From: Alisma plantago-aquatica | Taxonomy: Eukaryota; Streptophyta; Magnoliopsida; Alismatales; Alismataceae | DNA length: 64,000 nt | Assembly: GCA_963693085.1 (NCBI GenBank) | Contig: OY856413.1 | Coordinates: 747,890,556 to 747,954,555 of the forward strand | Reading direction: 5' to 3' | Part shown: in pieces, positions 1 through 12,859 of the stretch | Layout of the letters: every line of letters starts with the position of its first letter | Position numbering within the stretch: position 1 is the first letter of the stretch | Notes under the pieces: generated by a model | Told to the model about the DNA's origin: nothing | What the model saw: only the letters and a program-made list of their open reading frames with translations | Databases searched by the model: none | Made by a program: the position numbers and the translations under genes

Positions 1-2074
1 GTACATCATTGTCCTTCACACGCATCTAGTAGTAGCCACTTCGTAGATCCATCTTGGAGAACACAGTGGCTGACTTTAGCTGGTCGAACAAGTCGTTGAT
101 GCGACACAAAGGATAACGGTTCTTCACCGTCACTTGGTTAAACATGTAGTAGTCCATACACATCTGCATCGAACCATCCTTCTTCTTCACGAATAGGATA
201 GGAGCTCCCCAAGGTGAAACACTAGGGTGGATGAAGCCCATGTCGAGAAGCTCTTCTAGTTGCTTCTTTAGTTCGGCAAGCTCGACAGGGGCCAAGCGGT
301 AAGGTGTCTTTGATATTGGTGAAGTTTTGGGTACAAGCTCGATGGAGAACTCCACCTCCCGAGTTGGTGGACAAACAGGTAACTCCTCGGGAAATACGTC
401 TGGGAAGTCCTTCACCACATCTATGCGGTTGAGACAAAGAGGTGTAGCCTCAAGGACTATAGAGGCTAAGAAAGCTCTACACCCTTGCGAGACTAGCTTT
501 TCAGCTTTGATGGCGGAGATAACAAATTGATGATCTTCTCGCTTCCTACCCTTGACACACAATCTTACCTCAATAGGATGTGACAAATTAACCTTTGATT
601 CTTCACAAAACAAAATAGCTTTGTACCTCTTCAACCAATCCATTCCCAGAATGACATCAAAGGCAGTCATGTTGAGTAAGATGAAATCTGAGGGAAACAT
701 TATACCAGATATACAGAGGTCCATGGTCAGAGTTTGGAGATACGAAGAGCAGATCTTACCACTAGGGGTTTTTACATATAATATATGATCCATATACTCA
801 GATTCTATTTCTAACATAGAAGCAAGCTGACATGATATGAAGGTATTGGATGAGCCAGAATCAAACAGTACCTTTATAGGATGCATATTAAGATGCAAGG
901 TACCTTCAATAACTTCATTATCTTCGTCTGCTTCCTCAGCATTGAGAGAAAACACTCTCCCATTCCTCCTCTCCACTGGCGGTCGCCTCATGTTCTGGTT
1001 GTTGTTGTTGTTGTTTTTGTTGTTATTCTGTAGAGGCGAATTCTGCCTTGGCTATTGCGGCTGGTAGGCATTATTCTGTCCTTGCTAGAAATGGGGGCAG
1101 AGTGGTCGGATATGCCCAACTTGGCCACACTCATGGCAGGTCAGAGGAGGCTGGTTGTCTCTATGAGAAGGTGCATTGTTGGCAAGACATCTCCCTATAG
1201 GATGGTGGCGAGAGCACCTATTGCACCGATCACGTCCGCGATTCTCATTCTGGGTAGGGTTCTTCCTCTTGTCGTTTTTGTATCCATTAGTATGTCCATA
1301 GGATTGAAATCCTGGGTAGGACTTGATGTCCAGGGCCTTATCCACCATTTGTTGGAAGGTGAGTGGAAGCTGTGGAACAAGACTTCGACCCACTTGGTAG
1401 TTTAGGCCCTCAAAGAACAATGTTTCCCTTCTCTCGGCTCCAAGGTCGGTGACATAGCGTTCCATAAGTAGGAATCGTTGGATGTAGTCGGCCACACTCA
1501 TGCTTCCTTACGTAAGGCTGTAGAACTTGACTTCCTTATTCCTTAAGAAGGCAGGATAGATGTACTTCTCCCTGAAGAGCTTCAGGAACTAGTCCCACTC
1601 CATGGTAGAGGTGTCTCGAGTGTGGGCGACACCATTCCACTAGACACATGCCACTCCATCCAGCACATATGTCGTGAACTGAACTTTCTGGTGAGGAGGG
1701 CATGCCATACCCTCGAAGGTCCGATCCAAAGCCAACACCCAGTCATCATCTTTATCCACCATGTTGTGTTCATTTTCACCTTTGAAGTAGGGTGGCTGCA
1801 TCTTTATGAAGTCAGTGAGGGTGAACTCCCTCGGCTTGTTGGCATTGGCAGCCACTGTGTGGAGCTGCCCCATCATGGTGGAGAGCACCTGGCATAGCAT
1901 TGCCATCTCTTGCTCTGGTGTGAAGGAGGGGGTGCCCAAAGTAGCAGGGTTGACCACACTATGGTCGACAGGAGTCACAGGAGTGTTTTCCACATTGGAG
2001 TCATTAGGGTTTGACTCCTTTCCCTTATTCCTACTGTCGAACAAGTCACCTAACCTGAAAGGTAGGGTTAACAT
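1..2074 (-). pseudogene. Ty3/gypsy gag-protease-RT polyprotein, decayed (element A)
   Basis: One reading frame runs on the minus strand from an ATG at 2074 to the window edge and is broken only by in-frame stops near 1640, 1585, 1517, 1085 and 26. No frameshift is needed. The N-terminal gag domain (2074-1502) carries a retrotransposon-gag core ending in DGVACV. A CCHC zinc knuckle, CHECGQVGHIRPLC, lies just upstream of the stop at 1085. An N/Q-rich linker follows, made by a GTT repeat near 1000-1025. The aspartic protease has the motif [11 protein letters not shown] about 43 residues after the methionine at 991. The reverse transcriptase begins near 400 and reaches [10 protein letters not shown]. 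Several stops look like single transitions at expected W or Q codons. The polyprotein cannot be translated in full. Confidence 0.88.
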
Positions 2075-2313
2075 ATTAAGTTTCCAGGAGTATTTGAATC
2101 ATATATGAAAAAGAATAGAAGAACATATGAGAAAAGAATATCTAGAATGATATTGCCTAAAAGCATACTATTTTGGACAATTTGTATCAGCTCATGCCAG
2201 GCTGGTATCATATGGGCAAGGGAGTCCTCGTAAACCAAGCTAGTGGCGTGGAGGAAAATATTGCCAGCACCCAAAACCCTGATCCATTCTAGACATCTTT
2301 GCTTCAACTTCAT
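2068..2313 (-). other. Leader ORF of element A, about 81 codons, shared with element B
   Basis: This small open frame lies between the primer site and gag and starts MKLKQRC. Element B has a clear counterpart at 60855-61082 (MKLKKRC, then GAGNI, ATSL, YEDS, AHMI, LGN in the same order). The DNA is also alike, including about 30 bases beyond the start codon. The match may only reflect a conserved 5' leader or packaging region rather than a protein. Its C-terminal half differs between the two copies. No known domain is recognised. Confidence 0.35.
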
Positions 2314-2332
2314 GTCCTAATAGTTGCCTAAA

Positions 2333-2345
2333 GGATCTGATACCA
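2333..2345 (-). other. Primer binding site, initiator tRNA-Met type (element A)
   Basis: On the minus strand this reads TGGTATCAGATCC, which matches the usual plant PBS complementary to initiator tRNA-Met. It sits three bases from the LTR end at 2349, as expected for LTR-ACA-PBS spacing. Confidence 0.85.
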
Positions 2346-2348
2346 TGT

Positions 2349-5160
2349 TGTAAAGAGGTGAGATCACCTCCTTACTAAAATTTAAAGGAATTATAAAACA
2401 TCCATCTTTTTAGAAAGACAAAAGATATTGAGGGATGCATGTATAATATTCCAAGTAAATAAGCATGCACCAGATACATTACAAAATGTCAATAGCAGCG
2501 GAAATAAAAGAACTAAGGCTATTACATGGCTTTCATTGTTCATTATTGTTCTCAAAAGAAAAAGATAAGAGAAAAGGATCTAGCTATAGTAACCTAGACA
2601 TCCTTTCAGATAGCTTGAGATCTACTCCTGATGAATTCCTTCAAACTTGTCCTTCTCCTTGCTCAACACCAGTACCTGGGTGGTTGGGAAAGCATCCAGC
2701 AAAAGGGGAAAGAAAACAAGGTATGTGTCACAAAACTAATCTAGGATATCAAGATAAGTACAACAAATAAAAATAGGCTAGGGTTCATCATATGATGAAG
2801 ATAACAAGAGTATGAGGCTATATTCAAAAGAAACTTGCCATTAACAATTATATGAAAAGGGATTTGCATGTAAGATAATTATGTCTACCTAACTAAGTAG
2901 GGTTCAGGAACCTACCGGACCTCTAACCTTAGGTAAGGGGAGAATAAGACATTCCCAGTCACCTACAATGTTATGGGGAGAATAAGACATTCCCCAGGGC
3001 GATTATTGACATGCCCTTTGTGGGTGGTTGTACATAAGTACCGCTACTTTAAATTAAACAGAACATAAATCCACATGCTAGAGAAAGTAGCCATCAAAAG
3101 AATAATCATATGAACCAATAAGCATGGCAGTGGGGTATAAGACCCAAATAAGAAGAAATTATAATCTAATTTGAGGCATGAATAACATTAGGATTCAAGA
3201 ATAAAATATTTAGGGTTCATTTAAGCCTCATTAGGGAAATATAGGGTTTGTCTACAATTATCCCAACATAGGGTGAAAGTAATTCACATACCTCTCTTAC
3301 TAATATCAATTACTAACTTTCACCACTTTAATTGAGTCCAAGTTCCACTTTGCCTATTTTCAATGTATTAACATGTTTTAGAGTACATAGTGCACATTAA
3401 TATATAGAAACCCTAATTTTAGAACTTTTTAGAAAAATTCAGATTTATCTTTTGAAAATATCACCAATGAACTTATTAGGTTCTCCTGATCAAGAAAACA
3501 TATTTTTATGTTAATTTTGGAGTTATGATGATTAAGATGTAATTTTTATGGATTTTATGCATTAAATTCGTTTTACAAAAATCACCCTTCATCATACCAT
3601 GAAATCAGACCTTTAAAATATTTTTATTATATAGACATTAATTTTCTAATTCCAAACAATATTTATTTGTCAAATTTGGATAAGCGGTTTAGAAGATATG
3701 AATTTTTCAATACTGACCAATAGGAAATTGCCACATCATCAAACCGATCAAGATAATTAAAGAGAGAGGGAGAGGGAGAAAACACAATTTGACCCAAGAT
3801 CAGGTTTTAAGTTTCTTATATAACCAAACTATACATTCTAGAGAAGATAAAATAGCAAGAAACCAAAACCTTAGAAGAACATGGTAAAAAGAGATGGAAA
3901 AGAGATGGAAATCATCGATTATCAACATAGAAGCATGGGTTTTAAGTATGTACTAAGCAATATATGAGAAGGGGGTTGACAAAACTTGCCTCTAGGAAGG
4001 TAATAAGGTTCAAACAGAAAGGTTTCTGAGATTAGAAGGTCTGGTTGCTCCAAGCCAAGCTCCTTTCTTGAGCAAAGATCACCTTCTCCACTTTAGAGGT
4101 GCAAACCCTAGCAAAAGAGCATGGAGATGAGATGTTTTAGGGTTTTAGGTGGAGTTTTACCATGTATGGTCATGGTTCAAACCTAGAAGAAGGTGTAAGG
4201 AAGACTAAATATATGAAAATAGGGAAGTAAGTGAGGAAACTTACTAGTTTTGGTCAAAATTACAAAGGAGGAGCTTTAGAAACCCTAATAGAGCAATATG
4301 GAAGCCCTGGGAGCCTTTTTCACCAAGGTAGGCTCCCTCTATTACCTTGTGACAGCTACTTCATGGCCAAATACAGAAGGGACTATTATCTAAGCTAGTG
4401 TAAAGAAAAGGAGAGCAAGAGTTTTCGAATTGTGATTTGGGAAGGGGTATACATGGCTATATATAGAAAGAGGTGAAGCATGAGGTGTCTTAAGGGACTT
4501 TCCATGTGTCTTTAGCCTAGGGCTTGATGGCCATGCAAGAGGACAGCTCATGGACTCTTCTTGGATATCAAAATTCGGTCCTAAGAGCCCACATATCTTT
4601 CAAGGCCATCCCCACCATTTTTCAAGAAAGAAATAACCTCATTGGTTGATAGCTTTTAAAGATAAGCACCTTTATAAAGAGGGTAATCCCTATAATGCCC
4701 TTGGAAAGAAATACCATCAAACCAAGGTGAAACTAGGTTCTCCAATGGTTTAAAATCTCTTTAATGGTAATTGAATATCTAAGGATTAAAATTCAGTTGA
4801 TAATTTGCAAAGAAAACCTCCCAATTGGGTAAATTGCATAAAAGTCCAGAATATACCTAAAATTGCATAACTTGAACAAACAACATCCAAATCGAACCAA
4901 ATTTGAAAATTAGCCTCATTTTATGTTTTCAAATCATATCAAAAAGTTATATTAAGGTTTAGAGCACTTAATTGTTTTAATTAAGCTTTCACTGAGTATT
5001 TGTGCATTAACCCTTATATTGGTACAATTAGTGAATAAATGTTCACTAAACCACTATAAATTCCACTAATTAAACGTAAATGAAATAAAGGATAGAAATG
5101 ATAGGGAAACTTGGGAAAAAGGTTTACATGGAGATTACATTTAAGATTCATTATGTTACA
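2349..5160 (-). repeat. 5' LTR of element A (2.8 kb)
   Basis: The plus strand begins TGTAAAGAGG at 2349 and ends ATGTTACA at 5160, so the LTR has TG...CA ends with a TGTAA/TTACA inverted repeat. The block at 2930-3080 (repeated AGACATTCCC phrases, then a GTGGTTGTACATAAGTACCG phrase) matches element B LTRs at 56605-56750 and 61960-62090. A minus-strand TATA box, CTATATATAG, lies at 4457-4466. The stretch contains no gene. Confidence 0.85.
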
Positions 5161-5854
<694 letters not shown>

Positions 5855-5857
<3 letters not shown>

Positions 5858-6204
5858 CTCATATTTAATACCCACGTGGGTAGCTACCCGTGCACACTTC
5901 CTGATATTTTTTATAATATTATTTTCGCAATTGTAGAGGAGCATTTTATCTAGCTCCCCAAAAAATTTAATCCAAAAATAATATCATTTGTCCCCCAAAA
6001 TGAAAAAACCCGTTCATATATTTACTGACTGTATATTTTCTGCACAGTTACTCTTTTGGTCTCAGAGTTACTCTATATAACAATATAGTTACTCTTTTGA
6101 TTCAGAAGAGTTACTCTAGTGTACCATATAGTTACTCTTTTAACCTCGAGTTACTCCAGCGGGTAGCGAAAATTTGGCTACCTGCACGGGTAACGAATGA
6201 ACAT

Positions 6205-6262
<58 letters not shown>
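5855..6262. mobile_element. (TA)n-flanked inverted-repeat element 2
   Basis: This second non-coding unit (5855-6206) lies between the (TA)n tract ending at 5854 and the next one at 6207-6262. The ends are imperfect inverted repeats: the left end has the order CTCAT..TACCC..GTAGCTACCCGTG, and the right end, read in reverse, has TTCAT..TACCCGTG..GTAGC. Inside, the phrase AGTTACTCT(TTT) occurs at least five times between 6046 and 6160. No coding sequence was seen. Confidence 0.55.
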
Positions 6263-6265
<3 letters not shown>

Positions 6266-8235
6266 TTGAATGTCTTCAACTTCAAATAGTTATATCTCTT
6301 TTTATTAACCATCAATCATCCTGGAATTTAAGATATTGTATATACTCTCACCCACAAAAGCTTGAGACCAAGACTCCATCATATGATCATGTAAATAAAG
6401 TCATAAAATAACCTTAGGAATAGGTATAGAAACCTTGAATCAAATTCTATTACTCATCGAATTCTTGGTTAAACAAGTTCAATCTGATCAGTGTGGTCAT
6501 TAAATCCCGAATGTCATTGTATAACGATTCAAATTCATACATATCATTAAATAGATATTTAATCTCATAAACACTTAAATTAGTTAACAAAAGCCATACA
6601 TCCTAATTGAACTCATTTCGGTGTTCAAATCATGCATTGAACCTTTAGTGACACCTTATCAGTGGTATGAATCCATGGTTGGATAATCAATTCATCAATT
6701 TGGGGTCCACCATCTACATAACATTCACAGTCCTCAAATACTATATAGGGTATCAAAACCTAAAATCTGGGTTATCAAAATTTGGGTAAGCAATGCTATT
6801 TTTTTTTTCTTAATGTCTATTCATAAATTCAAACTCATCCAATTCAACCCGTACCTAATCCAACGCAAAACTAGGAAAAAACTCGTAACAAAAATTTTTG
6901 GTCTTTTAAGTTCATACATGATTTCATTTTATTATAGCCTAAGTTATATCTTATACCATATAAAGAATCGTAGGTGACCTATGTGCTCTTTGTAGCTGCT
7001 AGGTTGCTAGCTTCCACAGTGATTGTTTTTCTCAAATGTTCATTTATTGACTACCCAACTTTCAGAAATTAGAGGCGGCCAAGTCCTATATTGGAATTAA
7101 TTTTGTGTTGCCACATAATATATTTATCTTCTGACAGCGAGTCATGCATGCTATTTATCATTTTTACCACAATAAATAGATAACTATGTTGTCTTAGACG
7201 ACAAAATTTGTTGTTGTTTGCCTAAGAGCTTGGCTTTACAATTTTTTTTAATCATCATGACCAATCAGTTTGCTTCTTAATTGGTTGTTTACTTATTTGG
7301 TTTTCAGATTTGTTTTTTTTTTTTCAATATGAATCTAAAGGAAGATGAGTGTATTACAAAAGCGTCAAGTTTCGAGTCCATCAAAAACATCGATCCAGTT
7401 TGTAAGTTCAAACAGTATGTAAGCGTACATGTGTGGTTGTGAAATGAAGTACTTCACTTAGTAAGTTGTGTATAAATTAGTGTCTGAACCTGTTAGCAAG
7501 TTGTGTATAAATCACTATTAGAACTGGATTGACTAGTTCGGTCGGTCAAATCGGTAAATTGGTGGCTGACTGGTCTGGAAGTCTAAAAAATCAGTTATGT
7601 ATTTTTTCTCTCCGTCCAAAATATGGTCCAACTAGTCCAACCATGACCGGACCGAACCGAATCGAATCGGACCGCTGGTTCAAGTAGAAAAAATAAATAG
7701 AAGGTAGAAAACACATATGTATATGTATGTGCATATATATATATAATATACATATATATATAATATATATATATATAATATTTACATGTAACTTTTTTTA
7801 TATATATAGATATATAGTGTGCCTAACATAATCGGTCTGAGCCGACGATTACCTTAAACTATGGCTATCAGTTCCCATTAAATTACTATGTGTGGAATCA
7901 TAGTACCGGTTGTGTATATATTATTATGTATGGTATTTTAGTACCAATAATGAACTTGATGAGAAAAATCAGTTTGCATTAAGAGGGAGTTCCAATAACT
8001 TGTCTGTGTGCTTATTGGTCCAGTTCGTATGTGTGTTCAAATAATATATTCGTGTGTTAATTGGTCCAGTATGTATGTGTGTTTATATGGTTAAGAAAGT
8101 TGATCGTTAATCAAGTAGATTCTTTTAACATCTTATAAATTATTATATCACCATGTAGAATTCATCAATACAATATGTAAGTGTGTTCCAACAATTTGAT
8201 TGTGTGGTGATTAGTCAAGTCAGTTTATGTGTTCC
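6263..8235. other. Intergenic AT-rich DNA
   Basis: No gene is supported here. Contents include an AT-rich simple-sequence patch at about 7715-7812 (mixed TA/TATG repeats). At 7995-8235 there is a loose run of repeated phrases (GTGTGTTC, TTGGTCCAGT). A CGGTC/GGACC-rich stretch at 7520-7690 resembles the end of a small transposon but has no clear ends. Confidence 0.5.
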
Positions 8236-8731
8236 TAGAGCTGTCATAATTTATCTAAATTCATGAATTGGTTTGTGTCTGATCCTGATAAATAGGTTTG
8301 GGTTTCATATATGAAGTTTGTGTTGATTCAGGGTTTTAGATTACATATTTGAATCTAAACTGACTCGGGTCTCGGTTTAGAAACCGAACAAAATCGAGTC
8401 CTAAAAATTTATTTATATAATATATTTGAATTCTATTAAGGGAGTGGAGTCGAGGGATAGTTCTTGCTTGAGTTATATACATGTTATTTTAATAAAATAT
8501 ATGATATAATTTGTAATAATATGGACAATTCTATCATATAATCATTCTTTTTTTTCTAAAAAATCATCTTCAAATTCGGATCCGAATTTGGTTTCGAGAA
8601 TAGATTTCACAATCCGGCTCGGTTCTTGGTTGACTGTTTGAATAAAATTTGAGTCCAAGTTTGAAATCAAACCATCCTGGTTGGATTTTTGGATCTGGAA
8701 CCAACCTGAACCTAATTTTTTTACAACCTTA
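8236..8731. mobile_element. hAT-type MITE, 496 bp
   Basis: The ends are TAGAGCTGT (left) and the complement TAAGGTTGT (right). The flanking 8-mers TGTGTTCC (8228-8235) and TGTGTTCG (8732-8739) differ at one base, as expected for an aged 8 bp hAT target-site duplication. The interior is non-coding and rich in GGATTTGG/GAACC-like phrases arranged as inverted patches. Confidence 0.75.
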
Positions 8732-9527
8732 TGTGTTCGAATACTCTAATTGCTGTAAAATAGTGTAGTTTATCTATGTGTTTACATGTTGGAGGGAGTC
8801 ATCTCACTTTTAATCGAATTACACAATCTCTCTCTCTCTCCTAGTGAGTTGTATATTAATTTCAAACATATGTTTGTGTGGTTCTTCCATTATTTTTTAT
8901 TCTTTTTCGACGCTATTTGAAAAGCTTCTGTCATTGCATTTTTCTAAAAAAAAAAGCTTCAGTCATTGCATTTTTCTAATTATTCGAGTAGTTTTCTTAT
9001 ACTAATTTTAATAATTTCTTTTAAATGAACATGTTGACAAAGGTTGGCATTGATCGTGACCATTTTGCATATATGTTATAGAGGTTACTCACTATTAATT
9101 GAGTTGTCATGTCTCTTAGTGGATATTATATAAATTATTGAGTATACGAGTTCAGTGTTAATCATAAGCTTGGTAAAAAAATCAACTTCGATGAAGGTTG
9201 TCCGTCTACTTTCTACTTCGCTAGACATATATTTTATTTCATATTGCAACTGCCTATTTATGTGATTCCGTTTGTGTGTCCATTACTCCAAGTGGATGTG
9301 TGTATTTTATTTTCTTTTCAAACTAAATACATATGTTGTTCTTCTGTGAAGTTTTAAGAAAAAAAATTGCTAGTATTAATAGAACAAGTTCACTTTGATG
9401 ATTTTTTTACAAAACCAGTGACATTCATTAATCAAAAGGCTTGCATCTACAATTTTTTTAAACAATGTGGTATTGATCTAATTGTCTATTTGTGTGTTTT
9501 GTCTATTGTTCTTTTTGTCGGGATTAC
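8732..9527. other. Intergenic AT-rich DNA
   Basis: No gene is supported. There is a short (CT)n run at about 8826-8841 and a small local duplication (AAAAGCTTC...CATTGCATTTTTCTAA) at about 8920-8980. Confidence 0.5.
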
Positions 9528-10305
9528 TAGGGCTGTAAATAGACATGGGTATACCCTCAAACCCATACCCTCTAAATCCGTCATGGGTATACATTTATAT
9601 AACCATATAACCACTTACCCTTATACCCATGTATTCGCCTCTTATTGGGTAAGGTTATGGTTATGTATGTACCCATACCTTGTATACCCGTATGCCCATT
9701 TAATTATATATTATATAAATTCTTTATATTAAAATGTAATGGTGCATAATTTTGTACTCAAATTTTGTAAGTGTAAGTATAAGTACCTTAAGGTAGTATA
9801 AGTTTATATTAGAATGTAACGATCTATACTCATCAATGTGAAGGCAGGCCAACATGAAGATTAATCATTGACTTTATTATTATATTAATAATGTAGTAAA
9901 AGTTCATACTATTCACCAATAGAGCCAGCACTCATCATTCTTTTTGTTATATTTTGATTAGTTGTATCGCTACTCTTGATTGTCCTTTATAAGATGACAT
10001 AATCTTTACTTATCAATATATTCACACAAAATAGAATGCATTTGATGTCATACTAGTACCAGTATCACCTAATTAGTTTATTGTTTGTTGTACCCACATT
10101 TTATGACGTGTTATTCTAGCAAGTCTATTCATAACCATATACCCAGTTACCCATCAAATACCCAACGATTATGTGGGTATGGGTATGGTGCGGGTATAGT
10201 TTTTGAAAAAGTGGGTATATACCCATACCCATACCCCCTTAACTAAATGGTTACAGTTACGGATATGACCATAACCGCACCATACCCTACCCAGTTACAT
10301 CCCTA
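9528..10305. mobile_element. hAT-type MITE, 778 bp
   Basis: The left end is TAGGGCTGTAAA and the right end, read in reverse, is TAGGGATGTAAC. A perfect 8 bp target-site duplication GGGATTAC flanks it (9520-9527 and 10306-10313). Both subterminal regions are dense in ACCCATACCC/GGGTATGGGT phrases. The interior is AT-rich and non-coding. It is the same type as the copy at 28737-29476. The open frame at 9367-9732 only crosses its left end and is not a gene. Confidence 0.9.
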
Positions 10306-10313
10306 GGGATTAC

Positions 10314-10785
10314 TCTACTGGTTTTTTTTCAAAATTAGTGCCAACAGTTATTCGAGAATTTTACTTCTACTTATCATTTTAATTGCTATTCAACATAATT
10401 GGTGATAGAGGATGATGTCTGAAGCTACTTGAGCAAATTGCTTCAGTTGATATGTATGTGACAAATTTTTTTGATATGTATGTGACAATTTAAACAACTT
10501 CAATCTGCTTATTTTAATTTACATGCACAATGAAAGATGTAATTCATGCATTTTCCTTGAAATGTTTCTAATTCTTTTATCCAACTTCCAATTTATGTGA
10601 TTGTTCTACTTTTTTATCTCTTTGAAAAACCAATCCTATCCCAACAACTTCAGTCCATTGATTTTCTATTTTACAAAATCAATGACAATTATTATTAGAA
10701 TAATTTATTCCTATTTTTTAATGTCAAATTTAACCTCTTTAAGTGACTAACATTTTTTATAAAAAATGATGATCATTGTTATTTG
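10314..10785. other. Intergenic AT-rich DNA
   Basis: No gene, RNA or transposon end was recognised. The stretch leads into the tandemly duplicated block that starts near 10790. Confidence 0.45.
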
Positions 10786-11610
10786 TGCAATTTTCTTCAG
10801 TCGACAATGCTACATCAGACCCACATTAGAGTACTTTCTAAACTAGACCGCTATGACAAATCAAATGTGACATGGAGTGTAACTGTTGTTCAAGTAGCTT
10901 ACTTTTAATTTTTTAGAGGTGTTAACATTGCTATTTGAGCAATTAAATATATATATATATATTTATAAAAGATACGAGAGAGGGTGGTATTGGATGTTAT
11001 TTGAGCAATTTTATTCAAATGGTACATAACATATATTATTCTTCTAGTAAAGTAGTAGTAGAGACTGGGTGGGCTATTTGAACATCTTCCTACACAGTAG
11101 AGTACTTCAGTATGTTGATTTTTCCTATAAAAGTGATGATAGATATTATCTGAGTAGTTATTCCTTTTTTATTAAAACAACTGATAAATATTGATGTTTT
11201 GAATTATCTGATTTAAACATCTCCAGTCAGCTAACTTTTCTTACAAAAATAACGATCATTATCATTTATACAGTTTTCTTAAGAGGACAATATCACATTA
11301 GATCCACTCCATCAGAGCTACAAACCCGTGGCAAATCACATGTGATAGAGAATGTAACAATTGTTCAAACAACTTTCTTTAATTCCTTTTTTCTATTTGA
11401 GCAACTAAAACTTTTGAGTTATTCTTTTACAAAAGAGATAATAGAGGTTGTTGGTTAGTGTTATTTGAATAGTTTAATTTAAATTGTACGAAGCTGGTTT
11501 TTTAATTTACAAAAATAACAAAAGCTGGGTGAGTTATTTGGACATCTTCCTACCCAATAGAGTAACTTTGGGGGTAACTATGTGATAAATTGTCATGTCT
11601 CATAGAATGC
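10786..11610. repeat. Diverged tandem duplication, period about 460-485 bp
   Basis: Phrases recur in the same order. CTTCAGTCGACAATGCTACATCAGA near 10795 matches CTTAAGAGGACAATATCACATTAGA near 11278. ACTGGGTGGGCTATTTGAAC near 11063 matches GCTGGGTGAGTTATTTGGAC near 11523, each followed by ATCTTCCTAC and AGAGTA. A weaker third start appears after 11570. No coding sequence is supported. Confidence 0.55.
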
Positions 11611-12859
11611 AACTACTATTCACAAAACCCACTTCTGATCTTTTTATAAAAGACAGTGGCAACTGCTATTTAAACAACCCAGTCTTTCTAATTTTGCCTT
11701 TCTCATATAAACGATGAAAAAGGTAATCTTAGACATTATAGTGTCATACAATTGAGTATGTAGTTGGTGTCAATTTAGATTTAACTATTACAAACAATTA
11801 CTACAATATTAATACCAACTCAAATGTAATTCATGTACTTAGCACGTGCATTCAGCTAGTAGTACTAAATGCCTTGGTATGGGTGTAAAATTTACAAAAG
11901 AAATTGGGTCGAATCAGTCATGAACTATTTGTGCACAAACACGTATGTTTCTCTATTCCTAACCAACTCAAACTATTTTTTTCTCTATTCTACTAGTATG
12001 GGAAAATATAATAATAGGTCTCGACATTCTTTTAATATTTTACAAACATTCGACTTGCGTCGAATTGCCATACACAATCTTTTTTTTTCTTCTAAACCAA
12101 ACTATATTAATGTTGGAGAATATAAAAGCCTCTTAATATGAGTTCAAAATTTTGTAAACAATCTGAGCCGATGACAGACTGAGCTTCACTACCGTACGCA
12201 AGTGTAGATATTTTCTAACCCAAACGGCTGTAGATATTTTTCTAACCCAAACGGCTAACATTTAAGTTAATGTATGTGTAATTGTGCACCAAAATATAAA
12301 AAAAGATTTAATATGAATTCAAATTACAAATTATCAAGGTCTAAATTAGTTCAGATTAGACAACCAACCGTACACAAGTCCAGATATGTCTCAGGCCCAA
12401 ATATACTTATTTCTTTTATATGTAGTAGTTGTAAAGATGAATTGTACATGCAATATGTAAACCAAAATCAGAAATTAAATAACAATTAAAAAAACTAAAT
12501 CATACGAGTAGACATGATATTAGACAAAAAAAAGGGATCAGCAAACCGTTGAGCTTGACGCATCTAGTCATCTAGTGGAGGAGATTCTTTTAAGGTTTGT
12601 GAAAAGTTAGAGGTTTCCGGGGTTTCTTAACGGATTTGAAAAAAGCTTAATTACCATTGGTACTCCTACCAAATTAAAAAATTATGATAGGCCCCGTCCA
12701 ATAAGCTTGATTTGAGGATCTGGCACCTCCGGAGAGTAAGCAACTTCTCTCCGAGTACGCCGAGTCGAACATGTCTACTCGTGACCGCTTGTCCACCTGT
12801 TCACTCACCCGGACGTGAGGGAGTGTGGTAAAGTGGGCAATCTGCCTCGTTTGCTGCAG
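11611..12859. other. Intergenic DNA; GC-richer segment at 12690-12859
   Basis: No gene is supported. Two small open frames (11869-12141, 12274-12489) have low-complexity AT-driven sequence and no recognisable domain. A 26 bp unit ending CTAACCCAAACGGCT is duplicated at about 12208-12257. The last 170 bases (CCGAGTACGCCGAGTCG and so on) are clearly GC-richer than their surroundings and abut the fold-back element. They may be displaced promoter-proximal sequence of the phosphatase gene. Confidence 0.4.

Larger units (their letters stand above)
1..5160 (-). mobile_element. Element A: 5' half of a Ty3/gypsy retrotransposon
   Basis: Read on the minus strand, the order is 5' LTR (5160 to 2349), tRNA-iMet-type primer binding site (2345 to 2333), a short leader, then gag, protease and the start of reverse transcriptase running off the left edge. 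The rest of pol and the 3' LTR lie outside the window, so the target-site duplication cannot be tested; the 5 bases next to the LTR are GCCAT (5161-5165). The gag/RT type and the long LTR suit the Tekay/Del chromovirus group, which is an inference because the integrase and chromodomain are not in view. Element B at the right end of the window belongs to the same family. Confidence 0.88.

Noticed and set aside
7520..7690. Possible small DNA transposon rich in CGGTC/GGACCG
   Set aside because: Inverted ends are imprecise and no target-site duplication was found.
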